Positions 29,789 to 38,450 of a stretch of DNA of 64,000 nucleotides are shown here, piece after piece. The stretch is taken from positions 5,642,001 through 5,706,000 of the forward strand of contig NZ_CP033972.1 of the NCBI RefSeq assembly GCF_003855095.1, given 5' to 3'. This stretch comes from Gordonia insulae (GTDB lineage: Bacteria > Actinomycetota > Actinomycetes > Mycobacteriales > Mycobacteriaceae). The stretch's first letter is position 1. Each line of letters opens with the position of its first letter. Position numbers and translations under genes: made by a program. The notes below the pieces were generated by a model, which made no database searches, had not been told where the DNA came from, and saw only the letters and a program-made list of their open reading frames with translations.

Positions 29789-30643
29789 GTGAAGACTGTC
29801 GAGCCGCCCGAACACGTGCTGAACACGTTCGGGCTCACCGCCCACCCGCCGATCGCCATGGGCGATTCCTGGATCGGTGGCTGGCGTGTGGGCGAGGTGG
29901 TCCTGTCGCTGGTGCCCGACCATGCGCGTGCCGCCTGGTCGGCGAGCGTGCGTGAATCGCTGTACGTGGAAGGGCTGCGCCTGGCCCGTCCGTTCCGTGC
30001 CACCGACGGTCGCTATGTCGTGTCGGGCTGGCGGGCCGACACCTACATCGCCGGCACGCCCGAGCCGCGCCACGACGAGGTCGTGCTGGTCGCCGACCGG
30101 CTGCACGCGGCCACCGCGGAGCTCGACCGGCCGCGATTCCTGCTGCAGTCGCCCGCGCCGCCGCACACCGACGTCGACGTCTTCACCGCCGCCGACCGCG
30201 CCGCCTGGGAGGACGTGCCGTTGCGCACGGCCCGGGCCGCCGGTATGTCGGAGCCGACCTCGCCGGACGGCATGGACAGCGTGCACATGCTGAAAACTCT
30301 TGCCACACTTCGGAAGAACGTCGACCTGCCATCACAGGTGGTGCACGGCGACCTCTTCGGCACGGTGCTGTTCGCGGGTGCCGCGGCGCCGGGCATCACC
30401 GACATCGTGCCCTACTGGCGGCCGGCGCCATGGGCGGCCGCGGTCGTCGTCGTCGACTCGCTCGCCTGGGGTGGCGCCGACGACGATCTCGTGCAACGCT
30501 GGGCCGACCAGCCGGAATGGCCACAGATGATGCTGCGTGCCACGATGTTCCGTCTCGCCGTGCACGCGTTACATCCGCGTGCCACCGCCGGCGCACTGCC
30601 CGGCCTCGCCCGGGTCGTCGACCTCGTACGGTTGATGTTGTAG
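29789..30643 (+). CDS. TIGR02569-family protein (Rv3205c-like)
   Basis: A 284-residue actinobacterial protein of TIGR02569. GWRADTYIAGTPEPRHDEVV and QVVHGDLFGTVLFA resemble the end of an aminoglycoside-phosphotransferase-like fold (HGDLxxxN-like with the Asn changed), so it may be a degenerate kinase. GTG 29789 lies just after TAATCT (29776-29781), suggesting leaderless translation. It is next to the nitrate operon but keeps the Rv3205c position beside moeZ. Function unknown. Confidence 0.75.
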   Translation: MKTVEPPEHVLNTFGLTAHPPIAMGDSWIGGWRVGEVVLSLVPDHARAAWSASVRESLYVEGLRLARPFRATDGRYVVSGWRADTYIAGTPEPRHDEVVLVADRLHAATAELDRPRFLLQSPAPPHTDVDVFTAADRAAWEDVPLRTARAAGMSEPTSPDGMDSVHMLKTLATLRKNVDLPSQVVHGDLFGTVLFAGAAAPGITDIVPYWRPAPWAAAVVVVDSLAWGGADDDLVQRWADQPEWPQMMLRATMFRLAVHALHPRATAGALPGLARVVDLVRLML

Positions 30644-30691
30644 ACGCAGGTCAGCGTCACGCTCCGCTTCTCACAGGTTCTCGTCCCAGAT

Positions 30692-30729
30692 GTGAGCACA
30701 ACGTGACTCTTCGGTCACGCGAGGGAAAA
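30692..30729 (+). promoter_or_regulatory. GlnR-like box upstream of narK
   Basis: Four five-base elements with six-base gaps: GTGAG, GTGAC, GTCAC (30714-30718) and GAAAA (30725-30729). This follows the actinobacterial GlnR pattern GTNAC-N6-GAAAC repeated twice; the second half is good, the first half weaker. A -10-like TAACTT lies at 30750-30755. In mycobacteria and Streptomyces GlnR switches on nitrate and nitrite genes under nitrogen limitation, which fits the operon downstream. Confidence 0.6.
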
Positions 30730-30818
30730 TCCCGGCAACACTGGCTGCCTAACTTTGGGTCCAATCGTCCGACACCGTCGTCGGCCAACCCGCTCGACAA
30801 CAAACGATTGGATGGCCC

Positions 30819-32297
30819 ATGCCTGTACTGCCCGCCTCCGTGCGGACTGCGCTGACGCGCGACCACACGATCACCGACTGGGATCCCGAGGACCGCAAGG
30901 CCTGGGACAGCGGCAACGCCGAGATCGCCAAGCGCAACCTGGTCTGGTCGGTCATCTGCGAGCACGTCGGCTTCTCGATCTGGTCGCTGTTCTCGGTGAT
31001 GGCGCTGTTCATGGGCCCGGAGTACGGGATCAGCCTCGATCAGAAGTTCATCATCGCGGCCACCGCCACCTTCGTCGGCTCCTGCCTGCGCATTCCCTAC
31101 ACCCAGGCGACCGCGAAGTTCGGTGGCCGTAACTGGGCCATCTTCAGTGCGATCGTGCTGCTGATCCCGACCGGCCTCACGATGATGCTGATGATGAACC
31201 CGGGCGAGTTCGGCTTCGGTTGGTTCCTCGCCGTCGCGGCGATCACCGGTTTCGGTGGCGGCAACTTCGCATCGTCGATGACGAACATCAACGCCTTCTA
31301 TCCGCAGCGTCTCAAGGGATGGGCGCTCGGACTCAACGCCGGCGGCGGCAACATCGGTGTCCCGGTGATCCAGCTCATCGGACTGCTGGTCATCTGGCTG
31401 GCCGCGGATCAGCCGGAGATCGTCTGTGCCATCTACCTGGTCGCCCTCGCGGTGGCCGGCATCGGTGCCGCCATCTACATGGACAACCTGGACCACCAGA
31501 CGTCGAGCGCCCGGGCGATGCTCGACTGCCTCAAGCACCGCGACACCTGGCTCATCTGCCTGCTCTACGTCGGTACGTTCGGCTCGTTCATCGGTTTCGG
31601 GTTCGCCTTCAGTCAGGTCCTCAACATCAGCTTCACCTCGGCGGGTGCAGCCAAGCCGGCGCTGGCCGCCGCACAGATCGCCTGGATCGGGCCGCTGCTC
31701 GGTTCGGTCATCCGCCCCTACGGCGGCAAGCTCGCCGACCGCATCGGTGGCGGCAAGGTCACCTTCTGGACGTTCATCGCCATGACGTTCTCGGCGGCGA
31801 TCCTGGTGGTCGCCGGGTCGATCGCCGACGCCAACGGCAAGGTGATCACCGGTGGCGTGCTCACCGCGTTCATCGTCGGCTTCGTGCTGCTGTTCCTGCT
31901 GTCGGGCCTCGCCAACGGCTCGGTCTACAAGATCATCCCGACGATCTGGGAACACAAGGCGCAGAACATGTCCGGGCTCAACGCGATGGGCAAGACCAAG
32001 TGGTCGCGCAGCATGTCGGGCGCACTGATCGGCATCGCGGGTGCCGCGGGCGGTCTCGGCGGTGTCGGGATCAACCTGGTCCTGCGTGCCAGCTACAAGT
32101 CGAATCAGTCGGCGACGGTCGCCTTCTGGGTGTTCATGAGCTTCTATGTGCTCGCCGCCGCGGTCACCTGGTGGTTCTACGCCCGCCGCCCGATCGTCGT
32201 GGGCGAGACCACCGATCTGCCCGTGGCCGCACCCGCAGAGGGATCGGCGCAGGAGCCGACCACCGGATCCGGCTCCACCGACAAGGCCCTGGCCTGA
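30819..32297 (+). CDS. narK: Nitrate/nitrite transporter, NNP family
   Basis: A 492-residue, 12-helix transporter. The nitrate signatures are present in helix 5 (GFGGGNFASSM followed by FYPQRLKGWALGLNAGGGN) and in helix 11 (GAAGGLGGVGINLVL). It brings nitrate in for assimilation or exchanges it with nitrite. It is the first gene of the nitrogen operon, 35 bases before nirB. A nitrate reductase is not in the window; it must be elsewhere for the pathway to be complete, unless nitrite is the substrate. Confidence 0.9.
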   Translation: MPVLPASVRTALTRDHTITDWDPEDRKAWDSGNAEIAKRNLVWSVICEHVGFSIWSLFSVMALFMGPEYGISLDQKFIIAATATFVGSCLRIPYTQATAKFGGRNWAIFSAIVLLIPTGLTMMLMMNPGEFGFGWFLAVAAITGFGGGNFASSMTNINAFYPQRLKGWALGLNAGGGNIGVPVIQLIGLLVIWLAADQPEIVCAIYLVALAVAGIGAAIYMDNLDHQTSSARAMLDCLKHRDTWLICLLYVGTFGSFIGFGFAFSQVLNISFTSAGAAKPALAAAQIAWIGPLLGSVIRPYGGKLADRIGGGKVTFWTFIAMTFSAAILVVAGSIADANGKVITGGVLTAFIVGFVLLFLLSGLANGSVYKIIPTIWEHKAQNMSGLNAMGKTKWSRSMSGALIGIAGAAGGLGGVGINLVLRASYKSNQSATVAFWVFMSFYVLAAAVTWWFYARRPIVVGETTDLPVAAPAEGSAQEPTTGSGSTDKALA

Positions 32298-32332
32298 CCG
32301 GCCGGTCACGTCGAGACATCGAGGAGTAACCA

Positions 32333-34876
32333 GTGACCAGCGAATCCAAGACAGTCGTCGTGGTCGGCCACGGCATGGTGGGTCACCGTTTCGTACAAGC
32401 GCTACGCAACTGTGACACCCACGGCACATGGCGTATCGAGGTCGTCTCCGAAGAGCGCGATCCCGCATACGACCGCGTCGGACTGTCGTCGTACGTCGGT
32501 GTGTGGCAGCGTGATTCGCTGGCACTGGACGGCAACACCTACGACGGTGACGACCACGTGGTGACGCACCTGGGGGAGGCCGTCACCGACATCGATCGGG
32601 CCGGCCGCCGGGTGATCACCTCCACCGGTCGGGAGATCGCCTACGACGCCGTGGTCCTGGCCACCGGGTCCTATGCGTTCGTGCCGCCGGTACCGGGCCA
32701 CGACAACGAGAAATGCTTCGTGTACCGCACGCTCGACGACCTGGACGCGATCCGGGCGGCGGCCGAGGCCGCCGGTCCGGGCGCACCCGGGCTCGTCGTG
32801 GGCGGCGGGCTGCTCGGGCTCGAGGCGGCCAATGCCCTGAAACTGATGGGCATGACGCCGCACGTGGTGGAGTTCGCACCTCGCCTGATGCCGATGCAGG
32901 TCGACGACGGCGGCGGTGCCGTGCTGAAGAACCTTGTGACCGACCTGGGCCTGACCGTGCACACCGGAGTCGGCACTGCCGACATCGCCGACCGCGCCGA
33001 CGGTGGCCTGACCGTGACGCTCAGCGACGACACCGAGGTCGACGCGGAGCTGGTGGTCTTCTCCGCCGGCGTCCGACCGCGCGACCAGGTGGCCCGTGAT
33101 GCGGGGCTGGCCGTCGGCGAGCGTGGTGGTGTGCTCGTCGACACGGCGTGCCGCACCGACGACCCGGACATCTATGCGATCGGTGAGGTCGCGGCCGTGG
33201 ATGGCCGGTGCTACGGCCTGGTCGCCCCGGGCTACAGCACCGCGGAGGTCGTCGCCGATCAACTGGTGGGCGAGCAGTCGACGTTCCCCGGCGCCGACAT
33301 GTCGACCAAGCTGAAACTGCTCGGGGTCGACGTCGCGAGCTTCGGGGACGCCATGGCGACCTCCGAGAATGCGCTCGAGATCGTCTATCACGACCCGGTG
33401 GCGGGGCGATATGCCAAGGTCGTGGTCTCCGACGACGCCAAGACCCTGCTCGGCGGAATCCTCGTCGGGGACGCGTCGGCCTACGCGTTGCTCAAGCCGA
33501 TGGTCGGCCGGGAGATCCCGGGTGATCCGTCCGCGCTGATCGCGCCGGCCGCCGGACCGGGTGTGGGCCTCGACGCCCTGCCCGACGAGGCCGAGATCTG
33601 TTCGTGCAACGGTGTTTCCAAGGGCACGATCTGCTCGGCCATCGCCGACGGCGCGTGCGACATCGCGTCGATCAAGGGATGCACGTCGGCGGGCACCACG
33701 TGTGGCGGGTGTCTGCCGAGCATCAAGTCGCTGCTCGCGGCATCGGGCGTGGAACTGTCGAAGTCGCTCTGCGAGCATTTCGCACAGTCGAGGGCAGAGC
33801 TGTTCGAGATCGTGTCGGTCACCGGCATCCGGACGTTCTCCGAGCTCATCGAACGTCACGGGACCGGGCAGGGCTGCGAGATCTGCAAGCCGACGGTGGC
33901 GTCGATCCTGGCGTCGACGTCGAGCGAACACATCCTCGACGGCGAGCAGGCCGCACTGCAGGACACCAACGACCATTTCCTGGCGAATATGCAGAAGAAC
34001 GGTTCGTACTCGGTGGTGCCCCGGATGCCCGGGGGCGAGGTGACCCCCGAGCAGTTGATCGTGATCGGCGAGATCGCCCGGGACTTCGACCTCTACACCA
34101 AGATCACCGGTGGCCAGCGCATCGATCTCTTCGGTGCACGGGTCGATCAGCTACCACACATCTGGCGACGGCTCGTCGACGCCGGGATGGAATCGGGGCA
34201 CGCGTACGGCAAGAGCCTGCGCACGGTCAAGAGCTGCGTGGGATCGACCTGGTGCCGCTACGGAGTCCAGGACTCGGTCGGCATGGCCGTGTTCCTGGAG
34301 AAGCGCTACCGCGGCCTGCGCTCCCCGCACAAGCTGAAGTTCGGGGTGTCGGGCTGCGCCCGTGAGTGTGCCGAGGCCCGAGGCAAGGACGTCGGGGTGA
34401 TCGCCACCGAACACGGCTGGAACCTCTACGTCGCCGGCAACGGCGGGCAGAGCCCCAAGCATGCGCAGCTCCTCGCCAGCGGAGTGGATGACCAGACGCT
34501 GGTCGCCTACATTGATCGGTACCTGATGTTCTACATCCGCACCGCCGATCGACTGCAGCGCACCGCACCGTGGCTGGAGGCGCTCGAGGGCGGACTCGAT
34601 CATCTGCGTGCGGTGGTCTGCGACGACAGCCTGGGACTGGCCACCGAACTCGAGGACAGCATGGCCCGCCATGTCGCCGGATACAAAGACGAGTGGGCGG
34701 CGGTCCTCGAGGACGAGGACAAGCTCAAGCGCTTCGTCTCGTTCGTCAACGCGCCGGAGGTCGCCGACCCCACCGTGGCGTTCACCGGTGCCGAGGCCGA
34801 ACGCAAGGTGCCCGTGTTGTTGGAGATGCCATCCCTGCCGCCGCGCGTGGCCGAACGTGAAGGAGTGCCGACGTGA
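32333..34876 (+). CDS. nirB: Assimilatory nitrite reductase, large subunit
   Basis: An 847-residue enzyme reducing nitrite to ammonia with six electrons from NAD(P)H. Domains in order: FAD-binding (VVVGHGMVGHRFV) and NAD-binding (GLVVGGGLLGLEAANAL) to ~410; a BFD-like [2Fe-2S] domain with ICSCNGVSKGTIC and TTCGGC (~425-475); the ferredoxin-like half domains and the sirohaem/[4Fe-4S] site, with SCVGSTWCRYG and SGCARECAEARG giving the four cysteine ligands. The start ATG/GTG at 32333 follows GAGGAG. It overlaps nirD by four bases. Confidence 0.95.
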   Translation: MTSESKTVVVVGHGMVGHRFVQALRNCDTHGTWRIEVVSEERDPAYDRVGLSSYVGVWQRDSLALDGNTYDGDDHVVTHLGEAVTDIDRAGRRVITSTGREIAYDAVVLATGSYAFVPPVPGHDNEKCFVYRTLDDLDAIRAAAEAAGPGAPGLVVGGGLLGLEAANALKLMGMTPHVVEFAPRLMPMQVDDGGGAVLKNLVTDLGLTVHTGVGTADIADRADGGLTVTLSDDTEVDAELVVFSAGVRPRDQVARDAGLAVGERGGVLVDTACRTDDPDIYAIGEVAAVDGRCYGLVAPGYSTAEVVADQLVGEQSTFPGADMSTKLKLLGVDVASFGDAMATSENALEIVYHDPVAGRYAKVVVSDDAKTLLGGILVGDASAYALLKPMVGREIPGDPSALIAPAAGPGVGLDALPDEAEICSCNGVSKGTICSAIADGACDIASIKGCTSAGTTCGGCLPSIKSLLAASGVELSKSLCEHFAQSRAELFEIVSVTGIRTFSELIERHGTGQGCEICKPTVASILASTSSEHILDGEQAALQDTNDHFLANMQKNGSYSVVPRMPGGEVTPEQLIVIGEIARDFDLYTKITGGQRIDLFGARVDQLPHIWRRLVDAGMESGHAYGKSLRTVKSCVGSTWCRYGVQDSVGMAVFLEKRYRGLRSPHKLKFGVSGCARECAEARGKDVGVIATEHGWNLYVAGNGGQSPKHAQLLASGVDDQTLVAYIDRYLMFYIRTADRLQRTAPWLEALEGGLDHLRAVVCDDSLGLATELEDSMARHVAGYKDEWAAVLEDEDKLKRFVSFVNAPEVADPTVAFTGAEAERKVPVLLEMPSLPPRVAEREGVPT

Positions 34877-35301
34877 CGATCACCAAACCCGACGCCCACG
34901 AGCCCGCGGGCGGGAGCCGCCCCGACGTGGTTCCCGGCGAGTGGGTGCGCGCCTGTCCGCTCTCCGACCTCGCGGTCGGCCGGGGGGTCGGGGTGCTCGG
35001 GCCCGAGTTCGAGCAGGCGGCCCTCTTCCGTATCCCGGCGATGGAGACGGATCGGGAGGCCGTGCTCGGCCGCACCCGGCTCTATGCCATCGGCAACATC
35101 GATCCGTTCGCCCGGGCCGCGGTGCTCTCCCGCGGCGTCACGGGTGACCGGGCCGGTGAGCCGACGGTCGCGAGCCCGCTCGGCAAGCAGGTCTTCTCCC
35201 TGCGGACCGGCTCCTGCCTCGACGACGAGGAGAAATCGGTGCCGAGCTATGCGGTACGGGTCGCCGACGACATGGTCGAGGTGTATTTCCCCCGCCCATG
35301 A
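34873..35301 (+). CDS. nirD: Assimilatory nitrite reductase, small subunit
   Basis: A 142-residue Rieske-fold protein without the Rieske Cys/His ligands, as is normal for NirD. GEWVRACPLSDLAVGRGVGV begins the fold, and GRTRLYAIGNIDPF and SYAVRVADDMVEVYFP complete it. It stabilises or assists NirB. Start GTG 34873 overlaps the nirB stop, and its end overlaps the next gene by four bases, so nirB, nirD and the synthase gene are translationally coupled. Confidence 0.93.
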   Translation: MTITKPDAHEPAGGSRPDVVPGEWVRACPLSDLAVGRGVGVLGPEFEQAALFRIPAMETDREAVLGRTRLYAIGNIDPFARAAVLSRGVTGDRAGEPTVASPLGKQVFSLRTGSCLDDEEKSVPSYAVRVADDMVEVYFPRP

Positions 35302-36479
35302 GCACCAACAGAAACGCGATGTCCGCCGACGACGCCGAGACACTGCCCCTGGCCGGATTCACCATCGGTATCACCGCGGCCCGCCGTGCCGACGAGTTCG
35401 CGGCGTTGCTGACCCGGCGCGGTGCCGAGGTCATGGCCGCACCGACGATCCGCATCCTGCCCCTCGTCGACGACACCGAGCTCCAGGAGGTGACCGAGGT
35501 GATCACCGCCGACCCACCCGAACTGATGGTGGCGACGACGGGCATCGGCTTCCGCGGCTGGGTCGAGGCCACCGACGGCTGGGGCAATGCCGAGCGGCTG
35601 ATCGCGGCACTCGGCAAGAGTCGCCTGATCGCCCGCGGACCCAAGGCCAAGGGCGCGATCCGCGCCGCCGGGCTGCGGGAGGAGTGGTCGCCGGAGAGCG
35701 AGTCGTCGTCGGAGGTGCTCGATCGGCTGCTCGAAGAGGGCGTCGACGGCGTGCGCATCGCCGTGCAGCTGCACGGCGCCACCACGGAGTGGGAGCCGCT
35801 GCCGGATTTCTGCGCCGTCCTGCGGGCCGCGGGCGCCGAGGTGCTGCCGGTACCGGTCTACCGATGGAACATGCATCCCGATGTCGACCGCATCGACAAG
35901 ATGGTCGCCGCGGTCATCCGCGGGGATCTCGACGCCATCACCTTCACGAGTGCGCCGGCAGCGGCCGCGATCCTCACGCGCGCCAAGGAATTGGGCAAGC
36001 TCTCCCAATTCGTGCACGCAATGCGTACCTCGGTGCCGGTCATGTGCGTCGGGTCGGTGACCGCAGGTCCACTGGAGGCGTTGCAGATCCCGACCACCTA
36101 CCCCAAACGTTTTCGCCTCGGTGCGCTCGCCCGGCTGATCACCGAGGAACTTCCGCGACGGAGCCACAACTTGCGAATCCACGGTCACGACACCGCCATA
36201 CGTGGACAGGCGGTGATCGTCGACGGCGAGGTGCGCGAGCTGTCCGCGACGAGTCTGAGCCTGCTCAAGGCGCTGGCCGTCTCGCCCGGCCGGGTGGTCG
36301 CGCGGCAGGAGTTGCTCGCGGGTCTGCCCGGGGACAGTTCCGACACCCACGCCGTCGAGGTGGCGGTGGCGCGCTTGCGCAACGCGCTGGGCGATCCGAA
36401 GATGATCCAGACCGTGGTCAAGCGCGGCTATCGCCTCGCCGTCGACCTCGGCTATGAGGGAGAGGACGACACCGAATGA
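35298..36479 (+). CDS. Uroporphyrinogen-III synthase fused to a winged-helix DNA-binding domain
   Basis: A 393-residue fusion. Residues ~15-265 form a HemD fold (AGFTIGITAARRADEFAALL, ITFTSAPAAAAIL, VGSVTAGPLEALQIPT). Residues ~300-385 form an OmpR-type winged helix: LSLLKALAVSPGRVVARQEL, HAVEVAVARLRNALGD, VVKRGYRLAV. This is the arrangement of Rv0260c. It may make the uroporphyrinogen III needed for sirohaem, regulate the nitrite genes, or both; it is also possible that the HemD part now serves only as a sensor. No receiver domain with a phosphoacceptor Asp is present. Confidence 0.88.
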   Translation: MSTNRNAMSADDAETLPLAGFTIGITAARRADEFAALLTRRGAEVMAAPTIRILPLVDDTELQEVTEVITADPPELMVATTGIGFRGWVEATDGWGNAERLIAALGKSRLIARGPKAKGAIRAAGLREEWSPESESSSEVLDRLLEEGVDGVRIAVQLHGATTEWEPLPDFCAVLRAAGAEVLPVPVYRWNMHPDVDRIDKMVAAVIRGDLDAITFTSAPAAAAILTRAKELGKLSQFVHAMRTSVPVMCVGSVTAGPLEALQIPTTYPKRFRLGALARLITEELPRRSHNLRIHGHDTAIRGQAVIVDGEVRELSATSLSLLKALAVSPGRVVARQELLAGLPGDSSDTHAVEVAVARLRNALGDPKMIQTVVKRGYRLAVDLGYEGEDDTE

Positions 36480-37222
36480 GGAGTCGCGGGAATCATCCGA
36501 CGCTCCCGGTGGGCGACCGCCTGCGTGAGATCAGTCCGGTCCTGGTTGCGCATGGCACGCGAAACCCTCATGGCGTCAACGTGATCGCCCAGATCGCCGA
36601 GGCGGTGAGTGATCGCATCGGGACCACCAGGACCGCCTTTGTCGATGTGCTGGGACCCACGCCGTCGGAGGTGATCGCCGACGTGGATCGCCCGGCCGTC
36701 CTCGTACCCGCCTTCCTGGCGTCCGGATACCATGTGCGCAAAGATCTTCCGCAGCACGTTGCCGAAGCGGGACGTGCCGACACGGTGGTGACACGCGCGC
36801 TCGGACCGGATCCGGCCATCGCGTCGGTCGCCCGCCTGCGGCTGATCGAGGCCGGCTGGGAGCCGGGTGACTCCGTGGTTCTCGCGGCCGCCGGATCGTC
36901 GGACGAGAGTGCTTGTGGGCAGGTGCATCTCGCTGCTCGTCAGCTCGAGTCGATCATCGGTGGACGAGTCGAGGTGGGATTCATCACCACGGCGTCGCCG
37001 TCGGTGCCGGAGGCGATCGAACGGGCGTCCCGCCGCGGCCGTCGTGTGGTGGTGGCCAGCTACCTGCTGGCACCGGGGCTGTTCCATGACCGGCTGCAGA
37101 CCTATGGCGCCGACGCGGTGGCCGACCCCCTCGGCGCCGACCGGCGCATCGTCGACCTCATCGTGACACGGATGCGGGCAGCGGTGAGTCCCTACCGTCG
37201 GCGGGCGGCCGTCCGCGGCTGA
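36476..37222 (+). CDS. Sirohydrochlorin chelatase (CbiX/SirB family)
   Basis: A 248-residue two-lobed chelatase like Rv0259c. The first lobe has the metal-binding His in PVLVAHGTRNPHG; the second has VVASYLLAPGLFHDRL. PAFLASGYHVRKDLP also matches the family. It is expected to insert Fe2+ into sirohydrochlorin to make sirohaem, the NirB cofactor, though CbiX relatives may insert cobalt. Position as the last gene of the narK-nirBD operon favours iron (inference). It overlaps the previous gene by four bases. Confidence 0.9.
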   Translation: MRSRGNHPTLPVGDRLREISPVLVAHGTRNPHGVNVIAQIAEAVSDRIGTTRTAFVDVLGPTPSEVIADVDRPAVLVPAFLASGYHVRKDLPQHVAEAGRADTVVTRALGPDPAIASVARLRLIEAGWEPGDSVVLAAAGSSDESACGQVHLAARQLESIIGGRVEVGFITTASPSVPEAIERASRRGRRVVVASYLLAPGLFHDRLQTYGADAVADPLGADRRIVDLIVTRMRAAVSPYRRRAAVRG

Positions 37223-37237
37223 GTCTCTCGTCCGCAC

Positions 37238-37543
37238 CTAGCCTTCCGGCGGGGTCCATCGACACTCGCGCAGTGCCACACGTCCGTCGCGAATCGGAAC
37301 CCCCTCGCCCCGTAGACGTTCGAGCTGCCGGCCGGCCAGGTGTGCGGCCGGCCGGCCACTCGCCGAGATGACGCGATGCCACGGTAGGTCCGCCGAATCG
37401 GTGCGCATGATCCATCCGACGATCCGCGGGCTGGACAACCCGACCGCAGAGGCCAGATCTCCGTAGGTGGTGACCTGCCCCTCGGGGATCGCCGCGACGA
37501 GTGCGCGGACCTGTTCGACATCCTCGTCGGTGACCGACGCCAT
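37238..37543 (-). CDS. Alkyltransferase-like protein (ATL), MGMT-fold without the reactive cysteine
   Basis: A 101-residue protein matching the DNA-binding half of O6-alkylguanine-DNA alkyltransferase. The usual PCHR is PWHRVI, with Trp55 instead of the alkyl-accepting Cys. QVTTYGDLASAVG and SSPRIVGWIMR form the helix-turn-helix and arginine finger. ATL proteins do not repair directly; they bind alkylated guanine and pass it to nucleotide-excision repair. It matches Rv3204. Its ATG lies two bases before the end of the hydrolase gene, with AdnAB divergent beyond. Confidence 0.9.
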   Translation of the reverse strand: MASVTDEDVEQVRALVAAIPEGQVTTYGDLASAVGLSSPRIVGWIMRTDSADLPWHRVISASGRPAAHLAGRQLERLRGEGVPIRDGRVALRECRWTPPEG

Positions 37544-37544
37544 G

Positions 37545-38362
37545 TCAGCGCCGTCCGGCCATCGCCCGGATCACATCGGCGGTGAGCGCGGGTTCCAGGA
37601 ACGGCACCATGTGTCCGCAGTCGGCGTGCATGATCTCCACGTCGTCGCGCCGCTCGATCGCGCACGCCTCGAGAAACGCCGGACCGACGAACGGTGGGTC
37701 GACGCGGTCGGCGACCACGATCGCGGTCGGGAGCCCGGCCGGGGGAGGACGGGGTCGCGGGCCATCTCACTCCACGCGGCGGCCGCCGCGGGCGCGCACA
37801 CCCGCCAGCCGACGCGCCCGTTGTCGAGGTCGATGAGGTGGGTGTCGATCTCCGCGGTCAGCAACCGATCCGGGACCTCGGCCCAGCCCTCCTCGCGTTT
37901 GGTGGCGCGAGCGGTGTCGGCATCCGGGTAGTCCCAGTGCGCGAGGCTGTCGGTGGCCACCTCCAACGCCCAGTGCGGATCCAGTCCCTGGGCGGGGTCG
38001 AGGAGCACCAGCCCGCGGACCACGTCGCGGCCGAGCCGCTCGGCGAGTCGGACGGCGAGTGCACCCCCGAACGAATGTCCGACGATCACGAACGGCCGGG
38101 CCGACGTCGGGATGTGCTCGTCGACCACCGCGGTCAGCGCGTCGAGGTGCTGCTCGAACGACCACGGCGGAACCCAGGGCGAGTGCCCGTGCCCGATCAG
38201 GTCGGGGGCGATGACCCGCACATCGTGGAGGTTTTCGGTGGCCAGCGACTCCCAGCGCCGACCATGGCCGGTCAGTCCGTGCACGGCCAGCACGTGCGGT
38301 GTCTCGGTGGTGTCGGGGCCGAACACATAGGTGGTCAACGGCGCACGGGAGGTCGTCGGCAT
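37545..38362 (-). pseudogene. Alpha/beta hydrolase (LipV/Rv3203-like), frameshifted near the end
   Basis: From ATG 38362 the protein is a normal alpha/beta hydrolase: HGLTGHGRRWES is the oxyanion region and IVGHSFGGALAV holds the nucleophilic Ser. After MARDPVLP the frame turns to unrelated Arg/Ser-rich sequence. Adding one base in the G5 run (37741-37745) gives PPAGLPTAIVVADRVDPPF, then DCGHMVPFLEP with the catalytic His, ending at TGA 37545-37547. The repaired length is about 272 residues, and the ends fit neatly against the ATL gene. It is therefore a one-base deletion, real or a sequencing error. LipV of M. tuberculosis is a lipase/esterase. Confidence 0.83.
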
Positions 38363-38450
38363 GATGTCATCCTGCCGTATCGCCGACGGTTGGTGCCGGA
38401 CCGGCGTCGGCCGCGGGATGCCTGTCGTGGCCGCGTGATTCCATAGGGAC

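Noticed and set aside
30657..32525. 622-codon open frame opposite narK
   Set aside because: It is low-complexity Asp/Arg/Glu sequence antisense to a strongly conserved transporter and has no matching motif.
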